From the NCBI RefSeq assembly GCF_932294415.1, contig NC_065536.1:13044974-13108973 (forward strand): 64,000 nucleotides of DNA, written 5' to 3'. How positions within the stretch are numbered: position 1 is the first letter of the stretch; every line of letters begins with the position of its first letter. The notes beneath the pieces were generated by a model. That model had not been told where the DNA came from. It was given only the letters and a program-made list of their open reading frames with translations, and did no database searches. This document shows positions 1-11,249 of this stretch, piece by piece. This DNA is from Quercus robur (Eukaryota > Streptophyta > Magnoliopsida > Fagales > Fagaceae). The translations under genes were made by a program, and so were the position numbers.

Positions 1-946
1 TTTTTATTGCAATATCATGCAAGTTTCCATGTGAAACCTAAAATAAATTTTGGAACTTTCTAAGCACCATACCGGTAATTGTGGTCAAACAAAATGGTAA
101 TTTCCTATCTTATTAGTCATTCGAAAGTGAGATGTAATAAACAAAGGGAAATGTTAATAAAAGTAGATATCCCTCTTCCATGCAATCCAACAAAGTTGAA
201 AGAGAGGTCCACACGTTTATGACTTTCTGGAAAAGTAGCTATCTTTAGTCTAGCACCATGTCAGGTAAGATTTCTTTATAAAAAGTGAAGTTTCTCATTT
301 TCCTACAGATTCCCCTCTTTTTCCATGACACTGATGGTGTAAAGAAGAAAGAAGGGAAGGGAAATATTAAACTTTCCTTTGTTTGGTTATTAGGAGAGGA
401 GAAAAATGAAAAAGTGAAGAAAGTAGAATCCACTCACCACAATAATTTTTTATCAAAAATCTCACACTCAAACGGGGAAAGGGGATGTATGAAAAGTCCA
501 CTAAAAGATATAGTGCATATAGATTTATTGTATATCAATATGCTAGCTAAATAGCTAAAAATCCTTTTCACTTGTAGATAAAATGTTATGCCCTAAAACA
601 TGGACACAAATAAGTCCATTTACTGTCATATAAGCATTAAAAGATATAAACGCGCAACACATGTTAAAGCTTCAATCTATTTTTGTTTTGGGAAAAATAT
701 CAATTGAGAATGTATTTTTCATCAACTTTCAAGGCAATCAACCATAAATCCAGCTACAACATGCGCAGGACCTCCCAGCAAAAACAAATTCAATTCCCTT
801 TTTTTTCCCAATTTCAATAAGGAAATCAAACAGGAAATTGCATTGAAAAATGCCTTTACATTAATATAGGATCTGATTTACATTGGAAAAACTCCCCAAT
901 AAAAAAGTACCAAAATTATATCTGACATTAACAAGAAAAATAGATG
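1..946. repeat. 3' flank of the Myb/SANT gene, duplicated at 44,330-45,196
   Basis: I see no coding potential here. The sequence is colinear and nearly identical to 44,330-45,196, differing by small indels. It is the left end of a segmental duplication that continues through the terminal exons of the Myb/SANT gene. The window edge cuts it, so the duplication may extend further left. Confidence 0.85.
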
Positions 947-2528
947 CTACCGTCTAAGCTTTTTCAATAACCACTTCCTCCGTGCTGTGACATCCATGGC
1001 CACGAACATCTTGGCCTTTCTCTCATCTTCTAAAAGTTCACAAGCCTCCAAGAAGATCTCATCATCCATGTCAGGAACGGTTTGAAGTGCTGCAACTATA
1101 CATTCTATTGAGCTGTAGTCTTTGTCTTCCTCAGTACCCAAATATGTTTTTACTACACATGGCTTCCCCTCAACTGCCTCTTGTGTCTCTTTCTTGATGG
1201 TTCTCCGAACTTTTTGGATACATCCTGAGGTTGATGAAGAAGCAGATTTTCGCTTTCTTCTCAGATGAGATATTTCTAACTCCATAATTGGAGATTGTGT
1301 ATCTCCAATTATATCGTCAATCCCCATCCCCAGGGTGTTGGTGTTGATCTCCATTTTTACATCGAAATAACTTGATCTACTATGCTGACTTTCATTACCA
1401 TAAATCAAGCACAAATCACAATAATCATCCAAGATCTTATATCTGTATGTAACTGCATCTGGATGATCCTGCAAAATGCCATTTTTAAATAAAAGCTGAT
1501 CAAAATTATAGAGTTCAATGTTCAACTATCAATAAGATTATGTTCTGCACCCTACATTATGCACCAACATATAGTTTACTTCATGAATACTGTTAATCAT
1601 TTCATCAAGGGGGAGAGAAAGAAAGAATATGTGTGCACGCACACATGTTTACCATACTGTGGCATGCTCAGTGCTCTTTAGTGATAACCAAAGGAAACAA
1701 AAGGAGATAACACTTTATCCTAGCAAGATTACAAATAAGAAAAAATAGCACCTTGATATAAGCTTCCCAAACATCATCATCAGCTGTCATTGTTTGGTGA
1801 ATTCCATCCCAAGCAAAGCCATTATGATTCAGGGTATCTGTGATGTCCGTATACTCTTTCCTCAAACTCCAATACCGATCTTCTAGTACATCTTTATCAC
1901 AAAGGAATCCAAATTTTTTACTAAATGTTGCATTCATCCAGGTCCAAGCTTGAGCATCGTACGTACGACCAATCTTATTCCCTCTGTGCAACTGTTCTAA
2001 CATAAGGTCAATAAAATAACGGTCCATTTCCCTTGTCCAATTTATCCTCAGAGAATCATTATTAGCAGGGGACTGGTAATTCTCTTCACCTACAACTTTA
2101 AAAATAACTGTCATTACATGAGAGGATTTATTCTGGAGCCATACAGTACAAAAAAAAAAAAAAAAAAAGTAATAATAATGTTGTTTCATACTGTTTGACA
2201 AAATTTAATAGCTTCAAACATTACTTGAAATGGACAAATTTCAGTTCTTTTGTATCAAACTTTCAGGAAAACTGAGTCAAGTAGATGTATTAGCATCAAA
2301 TTAAAACTTCCTTTTTGCATGGATAGTGACAAATTAATTACAACAACAAAGTTGACAATTTATTTATAGTAATTATTCTAGCAAATGGACAACTATTGCA
2401 CCTGTAAATTAAACATGCTAGTGCAGTTTTCAGATGGTCCTCCCCTAATATCACACCTGTAATTCAAACATTTTCTGAGAAGTCCTTAACTGATTGTACC
2501 AATCTTGTCTACCTAAAGGTAATATTGC

Positions 2529-2563
<35 letters not shown>

Positions 2564-5500
2564 AATATTTACTCCCAGCTAATAGTCCTCAGCATCCATA
2601 GAGTGACCAGAGTAATTTTGCCTTTGCTCAGTGTTGTCATTTCCATATATCAAAAACAAATCGTTGACATTTGGGAGAGTTCTATTGCGGTATGTTCTTG
2701 CATCAGGATGTACCTATAGAAATTATCTATAAGTTGTTGGGACCAAAAAGAATATTTATGTAATGGAAATTCAGAAGAAAATATCACCTTAACATAAGCA
2801 TCCCAGACATCATCTTCAGCACGTATAATCTGTTGCATTTCATTCCAAGAAAAACCACTCTGATCAAGTAGAGTTTTCATATCATTGAACCGCTTCCTCA
2901 AGTTCACAAAATGACTTTTTAGGACATCTTTGTCATGCTGAGACCCAAATTCTGCACTAAACTTTGCAATCATATCACTCCAGGCTAGCTTGTTGAATTT
3001 TTTATCAACCATACTTCCATTGCGAACTTGCTCTAACATTAGATCAATAAAATATCGGTCCATCGATGGTGTCCAATCAGTTCTTTGGTGATAGCTATTG
3101 TTAAGTCTGGCACCTTCAGAGAATTATAAATAACGTAAATATGGGGAAAGGTAATCTTTATTTGCTCATTAAAAAAAAAAAAAGATTCTTCTTTTGACTT
3201 CAATGATCACTATGTTTCATATTAAAGAGGGAGTAGGGACTTGTTCTCTTTCTGTTTTTTTCCCTTGGTTCAAGAAAGCATTTAAACATATCTTGACAAA
3301 ATGCTATTGCAATCAATGCAATATGAAATAGCACAGGTATATATATCCAGACACATTGAACACATATATCTAATTGCTCATTGACTAAAGACCAAATACT
3401 TAAATAGGGAAAACACAGGCAAATGCTGAGATTGCTTATAAGCTTGTTGAACCAAAATCTCACCAAAACCGTTACATCCTAGATCTTGACGCGCTTCATT
3501 ACACCGTTCATCAGAAGCTGGATTTCTATAAATCAAGCACAAGTCATTATAATTTGGCATCGGCATGATTCGGTATGGTTTTGCATCTGGGTGTTCCTAC
3601 ATAAACAAAGTTTTAGCCAATAGCTATGTATACTCGAACTGACATTTAAGACTAAAATAAGTTGACAAGGCACCTTCACATATGCATCCCAAACATCATC
3701 AAAAGCTGTGACCATTTGCTGTGTTTCATCCCATGAAAATTGTCTCTGTTCAAGAAGATTTTTCATATCAAAGTACTGCTTTTCCAAACTTCTATAACGA
3801 CTTTTCAGAAAATCTTTGTCATGTTGTAATGAGAATCATTCCCTGAACAACATAAACATATCTATCCATGCTTGATTGTTGAAAGTGAAATCAATCTTCT
3901 TCCCCTTATGCACTTCCTCTAGCATTACATCTATGAGATAACGGTCCATTGAAGGTGTCCAATCTGTTGTTGAACAACCACTGTTTGCATAGCATTGGAT
4001 ATCCTCCCCTATTACAAACCAAAGATTTTGTTAATTCATGCAATAAGAAATATGTATTTCAAAGATGATAAGTCCAATGAGACAACTTATACTTTTTTTT
4101 TTTTTTAATTAAATGCAGGGGTAACACTCTCGTTTTAGCCAAAGTTAGATAGATCAGCATTGTCAACCCCAGTCAACAACCATGTAGAAATATTTAGAAT
4201 GATAACTGCATGGGTTCTGGTACATCAGAATTAGGATAGCAATGAAAGAAAAGGAAATAATGCAACTGAAGGAAGACTGATATAGTAGGTTAAGAACACA
4301 ACAAAGAAAATAAGACAATAAATAAGCAGATAATAACTTCCTTAAATTATTTGGGAAGCTCTCGCTGCTGAAACAAGAAACCTACCAATTCTCAAATCTG
4401 GTTCTTCACTGTCAAGATCTGCATTGCACGTTGAAATGCTGTATCTTCCATTACAAACTTCTTCACCATATATAACACATAATTTGTGATAGCTGGGAAC
4501 AGATTTATTTCTATATGACTGAGCATCAGGATGCACCTGCATATTTTATACATAAGCCACATAATAAAACTACAAATATCTAAAGGATACAAGAATGAGT
4601 AAATAAAATTCACCTTGGTATAAGAATCCCAGACATAGTCCTCAGCAGTTACCATTTCTCCTGTTTCATCCCAAGAAAACCCACTGTGATCAAGAAGAAC
4701 CTTTATATCATTATACTGTCCCCTTAAATGTTTGTATCTATTCCTCAGACCATCTTTGTCATGGTGAGATCCAAATTTTGCATTGAACAGTCTAAGCATT
4801 TCGATCCATGCCTCAGCCACAAATCCATGACCAATTTTATTCCCTCTAAGCACCTGGTCTTGTAACAATTCAATAAGGAAACGATCCATTGTTGATGTCC
4901 AATTTGTTCTCCGACATTCACTATCAGAAGAGGTATGGCCCTCCTTTTCTTCAGCTACAGGATAGGTAAAACTGACTGATTTATGAGGATAATAGACAAC
5001 TTCTCATTCATCAAAACGTTTCAGACTTTTAAACATAAATTAAGCTAGAAGAACATTATACTTGCCATTAATTGACAAACAGTAATTCATATACTTTAAC
5101 ATCATTGGATAGCAATAAGATGGGGTACAGACAATATCCACAGCCCCGTAAATCTGTCCTAACCCTAAGAGAAAATTTAAAGAAATTATTAAAATGAATT
5201 AAAATCTCATGGATCTTAAATGAACTGGGCATCCCTACAAGCACATAATGAAAAAACTAGAACCTATAAATCAAATTTCCATTTAAGGATTGCAAACATG
5301 AGAAAATAATAACTGTTATACAGTATACAAATCTCTCCAATTAAACATATCTGATCAAATTCCATTTTGTGAAGCTTAAAGACCTACTGGACACCCGAAT
5401 ATTAACCAAAGTCTTAATTGTGATTATCAATAAATCCCAAGTGGCATGTATAAAAACGAAACCAGATTTTTTATTTTGATAGGTAAACTGAATTATACTA

Positions 5501-7472
5501 ATAAATTGGAGAGGAGTATCCTCAAGAATACAGGTTCCGTCTAAAGGTCCTCCTTTTAATACAAGAAATGAACCTCACCTGTCTTGATCTGTATGATATC
5601 ATCTTCAAAGTTTCTCCCTTGCAATAAATGACTGCAATGTCCATTGCTTACTGCATTTCCAAATATCAATTTCAAATCGCAATAGTTTAGCAAGGTCTTC
5701 CTACGATACAAATGCGCATCTGGGTGTGCCTACATCAGCAATTGTACGAATGAAATACAGTAAAAATGAATACCAATAACCAAATATATATGATAGTGTA
5801 CCTTGATGTAATTATCCCATAGATAATCATCTGCTGATATCTTTTGTTGAATTTCATCCCAAGAAAATCCCTTCACCTCAAGTAGACTCTTCACATCAAT
5901 ATAATATTTCAATAATTTCTTAAAACGGTGTTTTAAGAAACTCTTTCCATATTTAGAGCCAAATTTTCCATTGAACGAGGAGAGCATATCATTCCATGCT
6001 TGTTTCTTGAATGTATTACAGATCTTATTGCCTTTTTTAAGTTGGTCCAGCAAAAGCTTGACAAAATATCGGTCCATGGCTGGTGTCCAATCTATTTTTG
6101 AATGCTCTTTACTTGCCAGTACAAGGCTATTCATTGCAACACCTAATCAGTAAAAGTAGTATTTATTCATCAAAAATAGATTATTCTTCTTGAAATACTC
6201 ATTACTGTAAGCTAACATAGAACATATGTAATTTCAATCAATCTTGCTGCACCCAATTCCTAGCTATCAAATAAAGTAAGATATGCAAAATCCAAAAAAA
6301 TAAACCATCAGGACCAGTTCAGTCAAGTGTTCACACAAAGCCAAGAACAATGTGCTCATTTCTCTGCAACATTTTTTTCTCTTTTCCATGGATGGGAATA
6401 AAGGTGCTTGTTTCTCCCATAATACAGACCGGTTTGCAAAACAACAGCAACTACAAGTCTTATAATTAGGTACTACTTAGGTCATAATTGGCTAAGTTCA
6501 GAATCAGCAGTAACCACAATTCTGATTCTTGTGGAAAGCATACCATGGTTGAATGCCCAAAGATTGGCTAAAAGAGAGATTGCAGTGTACAAATTTCAAA
6601 GATGGTAAAAGGCCATTATTACTTCAAAATTTATTAAATTCTAAGGGGCATAGAGTCCAATCTATCTCTGGATAGACTCAAGAGAAAAAGGGGGAGGGGG
6701 TTGTTGCTTATGGCCCTTTCTTGTTTTATGCATACTCTCTAGAATAAAATAGTAGTAATAATAAATAATAAAGAATTAGATAGTATAACCAAATCAATCA
6801 CAATGAAAAATGGTAATTTAAGCAAAAAAACCCAATAGCATACATTCCAATGCCAATGGCATATGCATCATTTCTGCTGATCCATGTCAGGATATAAAAA
6901 CACACCAGTATTCACTCCTTGAATGTCATCATCAAAGTCTATATCACGACTTGATAGGCTGTATCTTCCATCTGCTGTTGTATGTGCATATATCAAGCAC
7001 AAATCATTGAAGTTCATCAAGGCTTTGTTTCTATAAAACTGTGCCTCTGGGTGAGCCTGCATGTATATAATGTCAAGTCACCACTCACTATGACACCAAA
7101 GGTGTAGATCAAATCAAAACATTAACAAAACTAATGCACCTTGATGTAAGCATCCCAAACATGATGACTGGCGACCACCATTTGTTTAGTATCATCCCAT
7201 GAAAATCCATTCTGATCAAGTAGACTCTTTACATCATTGAATTGAGTCCACAAATTAGTGTAATGACTTTTCAAGACCTTTTCATCATATGGAGATCCAA
7301 AATAGGCATTGAACATGGTCAGCATATCAGTCCAAGCTTGTTTGTTGAATGTATGGCCCATCCTATTCCCCCTATGCACCTGATCTAATAAAAGATCAAT
7401 AAAATAGCACTCCATCGCTGGTGTCCAGTTTGTCCTTGTCCGATCACTACATGCAGGCATTTGGATGCCCAT
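947..7472 (-). CDS. Six-module Myb/SANT-like DNA-binding protein (L10-interacting MYB-like, At2g24960 family), one in-frame stop
   Basis: This is a multi-exon gene of six exon pairs. The A exons encode a Myb/SANT-like domain (Myb_DNA-bind_3 type; W-T-x-x-M-x-R/C-Y-F start, F-G-S middle, D-x-x-W-D-x-Y-x-K end). The B exons start H-P-D/E-A and carry an L-x-x-I-Y motif. Coding exons from splice consensus: 7472-7140, 7056-6906, 6142-5802, 5729-5579, 4954-4614, 4536-4386, 4008-3674, 3596-3464, 3113-2788, 2713-2608, 2089-1752 and 1468-947. A-to-B introns are phase 0 and B-to-A introns phase 1. The sum is 1,076 codons. The last exon adds a basic stretch and a helical tail ending K-K-L-R-R. An in-frame TGA at 3836-3838 (codon 547) cuts module 4, so a direct product keeps three modules. 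The start ATG lies just inside the exon after a 5' UTR intron. Such proteins are probable nuclear DNA-binding or transposase-derived factors; the exact function is unknown. The exon model is inferred. Confidence 0.85.
2532..2561. repeat. (GA)n microsatellite, duplication breakpoint
   Basis: This is an uninterrupted GA tract in the intron between modules 5 and 6. Homology with 44,330-46,800 stops exactly at the corresponding GA tract (46,780-46,801). Confidence 0.8.
3836..3838 (-). other. In-frame TGA in module 4 of the Myb/SANT gene
   Basis: The exon 4008-3674 stays open on both sides of this TGA in the frame set by its splice sites. The domain continues normally after it (Q-H-D-K-D, then R-Y-R-S-L). 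The aligned modules carry a sense codon here, within the F-x-x-K/E-F-G-S region. Either the gene is truncated, module 4 is skipped, or the base is a sequencing error. Confidence 0.8.
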
Positions 7473-8489
7473 TTCTTCCCCTACAACATTGAGACTATCA
7501 TTCTAGTGATAAGAGTCCTTTTACATGCTATGCTTCCAATGCATAAACAATAAGTCAACCTAGTCCTTAGCTGTAGAGGTGGAAAATTCAAATTCACCAG
7601 AAATATCTGAAACCCATAAATAAGATTGCACACCTGTTTCAATTCGTTTAACAATTCAAACTCAAACTAGTGATCATTGAAGCTAACACACTGATTATAC
7701 CAATGTTTAGGATCCTCCAGAGTTCTTAGGCTAACTTCATCATGGAATTCCTAAAATCTTACCTATTTGTTCTGAATTGAGTGAATTGCTTATGACACAT
7801 CATCAATAATTTAAATAGATACCAAAATGGTGATAGTCAATATTTTCTTAAAATTTACATCATAGAATCTAATCTACTCATTTAAAAATGAATGTAAAAT
7901 ATTTTAGGAACTCTATAATTGCAAAATAAAAATTCAAACCCAAATCAACTATCAAAATGAAGATAATAAAGAGATACTACCGTAAAATTCCAGCTCAAAT
8001 TATACATACTAACACCTTGTTTAATTCTCGAGAAAACCGATAGAAAATGAAAGAGGGGGAAAATATTCAATTATATGTGGTACACAAAAGGATGAGTTAA
8101 CCAAAATTCCAAACCAAGTATGCCAAAGGTCTGCACACTATTTCAACATGCTTAACTCTTTCAAAAATCAAGAGTACATTTTAAATGAGTGATGCTACAA
8201 ATTTTACAACATAAGTCTTACAAATGGATATGTCACCTTTTAAACACACACACACACAAAAGTTCATAAATTCATTTATTATGTTGTTGTGGCACTAAAC
8301 ACATTCATTATCGTGTCCATTTGCAAGCCTTTATAGTAAATTTAGCAGTAGCTTTAGTGTTTTCGCAATTTAAATACTACTTAGTTGATTAAATGAAGAA
8401 AATACACTAAAAACACACTAATCCAAGCTAATATTCAAAACACTAAACCCTCTCTAACATTTGGTTTCAAATATCAATTTCAAATATAT

Positions 8490-8650
8490 TATAGGGTAAA
8501 TTTCATTAACTTACCCTGAGGTTTGAGTAAATGTTAACCGGGTCCAAGACATTTCAAAACTAACCAATTTGGTGCGTAAACAATAAACATTGTTAGGTTC
8601 ATTAGTCATTTTTCTCTTCTCTCTTAGGGACCAAATTGGTCAATTTTGAA
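8490..8650. mobile_element. Truncated MITE related to the element at 22,116-22,321
   Basis: It shares the internal pattern of the 22.1 kb MITE: a tract about a shortage of acceptance sequence around gtttgag...gttaac, then ccaagacatttcaaaa, and an inverted gaccaaattggtca arm. The right terminus is missing because the LINE fragment begins there. Confidence 0.45.
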
Positions 8651-8955
8651 ATATTTTTTTGATAAGTAATAAGATTATATTGATAAAGAAAAGGAACACC
8701 CTAGTACACAGGGAGTGAACAAGGGAAAAGAAATCAAATACAAAAATTGCAAGAGTCTAGGAAATCAATAAAAGAAGGGAATGATTGTCTTTGCAAAGCA
8801 AACAACCAATCCCTTAAAGTTCTAAAAAAGAGAAGTTTGAGGTCCGGAATAGATCTCTCAATATCTTCAAAACATCTACTATTTCTCTCCCTCCAAAGAC
8901 ACCACATTAAGCAATGAGGAATGATGAACCAAACCTTAGGGTGGGTTAATGGAAT
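8650..8955 (-). mobile_element. 5'-truncated LINE 3' end (antisense)
   Basis: It begins with a T run followed by gataagtaataagatt and attgataaagaaaagg. This is the same 3'-end signature as the LINE fragment at 20,394-20,708 and is typical of plant L1 tails on the minus strand. The body is AT-rich and non-coding. The right edge is approximate. Confidence 0.55.
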
Positions 8956-9536
8956 TCACCCTACATTATAAGACTACAATTTACAACTCCAATTAGTCTA
9001 TCAAATAAGCGAATACACCAAAAACGTACCAATCCAAAATTGCAAGATTACTTCCAATTACAACTTAAAATCCTAATTAGTTCAATCAAATAAAGAGATT
9101 AACTAAAATTCTAGCACTAACCCTCTCTAGCATGTAAAAAATCACAACACTACAACTCTAATTAGCTGATCACATGAAGCAAATACACCCAGAATATACT
9201 AATCCAAGCTACAATTCCAACATTAGAGATTCCATTAACAAAATTCGTGCACTATTAGTATTTCGTTTATCTACTGCTAGATTTAAATTTTCGAATTCCG
9301 ATTCTAAAAAAAATAAATAAATAAAGCCAGAATAAGTGAAGCTAATTAGAGAACAGGAACGATAGCAAAGTTAAAATTGAACTAGACGAATAGTATAACA
9401 AAGATGAAATAAAAAATTTCAGATTCAAAGGGTTTTTTTTCTTTTTCTTTTTTTTTTTTCTTTTTTTTTCCATTTCCTACTCTTTCTCAGTAACCAACAG
9501 AAAATAAGCTAATTCCATTCTTTTATTATGTAACGT

Positions 9537-9570
9537 ATGTGTGCGTGTGCGTGTGCGTGTGCGTGTGCGT
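9537..9570. repeat. (GTGCGT)n microsatellite
   Basis: Five or so hexamer copies of GTGTGC/GTGCGT lie just downstream of the 5' UTR exon donor. No homologous tract was seen in the 29.4 kb copy, which carries a (TG)n run nearby instead. Confidence 0.8.
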
Positions 9571-9609
9571 TCTGATATAGAGAAATAGTTAGAGATTAGG
9601 GTTTCGTAC

Positions 9610-9700
9610 CTTTGATTTGTGGAGAGAAATCGCAGAGAGAGAGAGAAGAAGAAGAGAAACTTCGAGGTGTGACTTGCGAGAATGGATTTACGAAGAACAC
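9610..9700 (-). other. Probable 5' UTR exon of the Myb/SANT gene
   Basis: On the minus strand a purine/pyrimidine-rich leader ends ...ccacaaatcaaag followed by a gtac donor at 9,610. The same leader and exon edge are preserved in the broken copy at about 29,430-29,490, which supports it as transcribed 5' sequence. The upstream limit and transcription start are not visible. Confidence 0.5.
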
Positions 9701-9824
9701 TGTGGTGGCTGTTTGGATGTTTTGACAGACATACTCCTCTCTCTGGATAGCTATATCCTGCACCTGTTCAATGATATATCGGTACTCTAGGAAAGGATGT
9801 GTCATGTGTGTGATAGTGGTCCAT

Positions 9825-9845
9825 TTTTTTTTTTTTTTTGCTAAA
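9825..9845 (-). mobile_element. Tail-only retroinsertion (T15 + GCTAAA) with 19-bp TSD
   Basis: The 19-bp sequence at 9,806-9,824 is repeated perfectly at 9,846-9,864. Only a T run plus gctaaa lies between. Read on the minus strand this is tttagc followed by poly(A), that is, a LINE/SINE 3' tail with almost no body. Confidence 0.75.
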
Positions 9846-9865
9846 GTGTGTGATAGTGGTCCATA

Positions 9866-10045
9866 ATAATCATCTTGGGACCAAGATTTTTTTCCCAAAC
9901 TGGTTCATAGAAAAACGCTTCGGACTCTTCTTTACTTTTTATTTTTATTTTTTATTAAATGTAAATTTTGAAAATTTAATTGATCCATAATAATCATCTT
10001 AGGACAAAGGTTTTTTTCCCAAACTGGTTCATAGAAAAACTTGTA
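9866..10045. repeat. Short tandem duplication, unit about 130 bp
   Basis: The stretch from ccataataatcatctt to catagaaaaac (about 9,861-9,916) recurs at about 9,986-10,041 with a few differences (ggacaaagg for gggaccaag). It is non-coding. Confidence 0.6.
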
Positions 10046-10151
10046 CGGGTAGAAGAGCTACCCAATGATTTGGATGCTATATTCCGATCTGATTTAGTTC
10101 AATAAATTTACTTACCTCTTTCTCAAAAAAAAAAAAAAAAAAAAAAAAAAA
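10045..10151 (+). mobile_element. LINE 3' tail with poly(A)
   Basis: The sequence ends ttcaataaatttacttacc and ctctttctc, then about 28 A residues. This resembles a plant LINE 3' UTR on the plus strand. The body is lost. A SINE follows immediately. Confidence 0.45.
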
Positions 10152-10321
10152 ACTATTCAGTTAGTTCAACTGGTAAAGTCTCTGATGGTTTGTATAAAAG
10201 ATCTTGGGTTCAATCTCCGTCTACACCAAAAATCGATTGGTGTCTTGGTCTGAGGATAAAGAGCTATCATTAGGAGCGGACGCCAAAGATTAAAACTCTC
10301 TCAAAAAAAAAAAAAAAAAAA
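10152..10321 (+). mobile_element. tRNA-derived SINE
   Basis: It has tRNA-like pol III promoter boxes: an A-box-like ttagttcaactgg near 10,160 and a B-box-like gggttcaatctcc near 10,207. A tRNA-unrelated body and a 19-20 bp poly(A) tail follow. An antisense relative lies at 30,603-30,766. It is not a functional tRNA gene because no cloverleaf closes and the body is longer. Confidence 0.7.
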
Positions 10322-10369
10322 GACTCTTCTTATTTTTTTATTAAATGTAAATTTTGAAAATTTTACTGG

Positions 10370-11210
10370 TCCATAATGTATGTTATTAACATACAAATTT
10401 TGAAATTTTAACGTTATTCTTCTTGAAATTTTTCAAGCATGGGGAAATAATAAAAACATATAATCTAACGATTAAATTTTCAAAATTTACATTTAAGAAA
10501 AATATATATAGAAGAAGTTTTAAGAATTTCAAAAATTTTCCATTATCTTATGAGTTGGATTTATAAATTTTTTTTTTTTTAAATTTTGCAATACATACTA
10601 CAAAATGGAAAATACATATTGGAAAAAATTTTGCAACAAACTTGGTAGTAGTCTATGTCTACAACTTCACTCAATATTTTTTTTTTATTGGATGTGAATT
10701 TTGATAAATTCACATTTGGATTATATTTTCTTCTCATATCCTCTATGTTTTTAAAATTTTTAGAAGATCAAAAATCAATAACTTGTTATCAAATAGATAT
10801 TCAAATTTCAAATTTTTGTAGTCTAAAATTATATATAAAATAAATTCTCAAAAAAAAAATATATATATATATATATACACACATAAAATATAAGTATATA
10901 AATTGAATAGAAAATTAAATCCAATTAACACGAAATTTTATATGTGTTAAGAACATTAAAAATGTGTAATTCAACGACTAGATTTTTGAAATATATTACA
11001 ATATTAATTTTTTAAATAGAAGTTGTAACCTTAGGCTACAACTAAATTTGTAGCCAAATTTTATTCATACATATATATCTCTTGCATGAGATATTTTTTT
11101 ATAGTCTTATTATCATTGTAAATCAATATGTTTTTAGATAAAGTTTATTACATTTTTTAATTGAATTTAATGCAACTAGGTGATGGAAAATTTGAATTTA
11201 ATTAGGGAAG
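10370..11210. repeat. Left arm of duplicated AT-rich intergenic segment
   Basis: This has no gene. It is colinear with 48,270-49,096. The two arms of this segment (10,370-11,210 and 16,999-17,585) are separated here by the L1 element but are contiguous at 48-49.7 kb. Confidence 0.8.
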
Positions 11211-11249
11211 TTTTTTTTTTTTTTTTTTGAGGGGGAAATAGCTGAAACT

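Larger units (their letters stand above)
7482..9609 (-). other. 5' UTR intron of the Myb/SANT gene, with transposon debris
   Basis: This is the probable long first intron, from a donor after 9,610 to the acceptor just upstream of the ATG at 7,472. It is AT-rich and without coding potential. It holds a MITE-like stretch near 8,190-8,340, a truncated MITE near 8,490-8,650 and an antisense LINE tail near 8,650-8,955. The first part is homologous to 28,430-29,400. Confidence 0.55.

Noticed and set aside
2142-2170. Poly(A) in the module 6 flank as a retroinsertion
   Set aside because: The duplicate at 46,397 has a shorter A run at the same place and no target duplication; homopolymer slippage is enough.
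9596-9898. 100-codon minus-strand frame upstream of the Myb/SANT gene
   Set aside because: It spans the 5' UTR exon and a retroinsertion and is not conserved at 29.4 kb.
10152-10225. Possible tRNA gene
   Set aside because: A and B boxes are present but there is no cloverleaf or proper acceptor stem, and the unit continues into a SINE body and poly(A).
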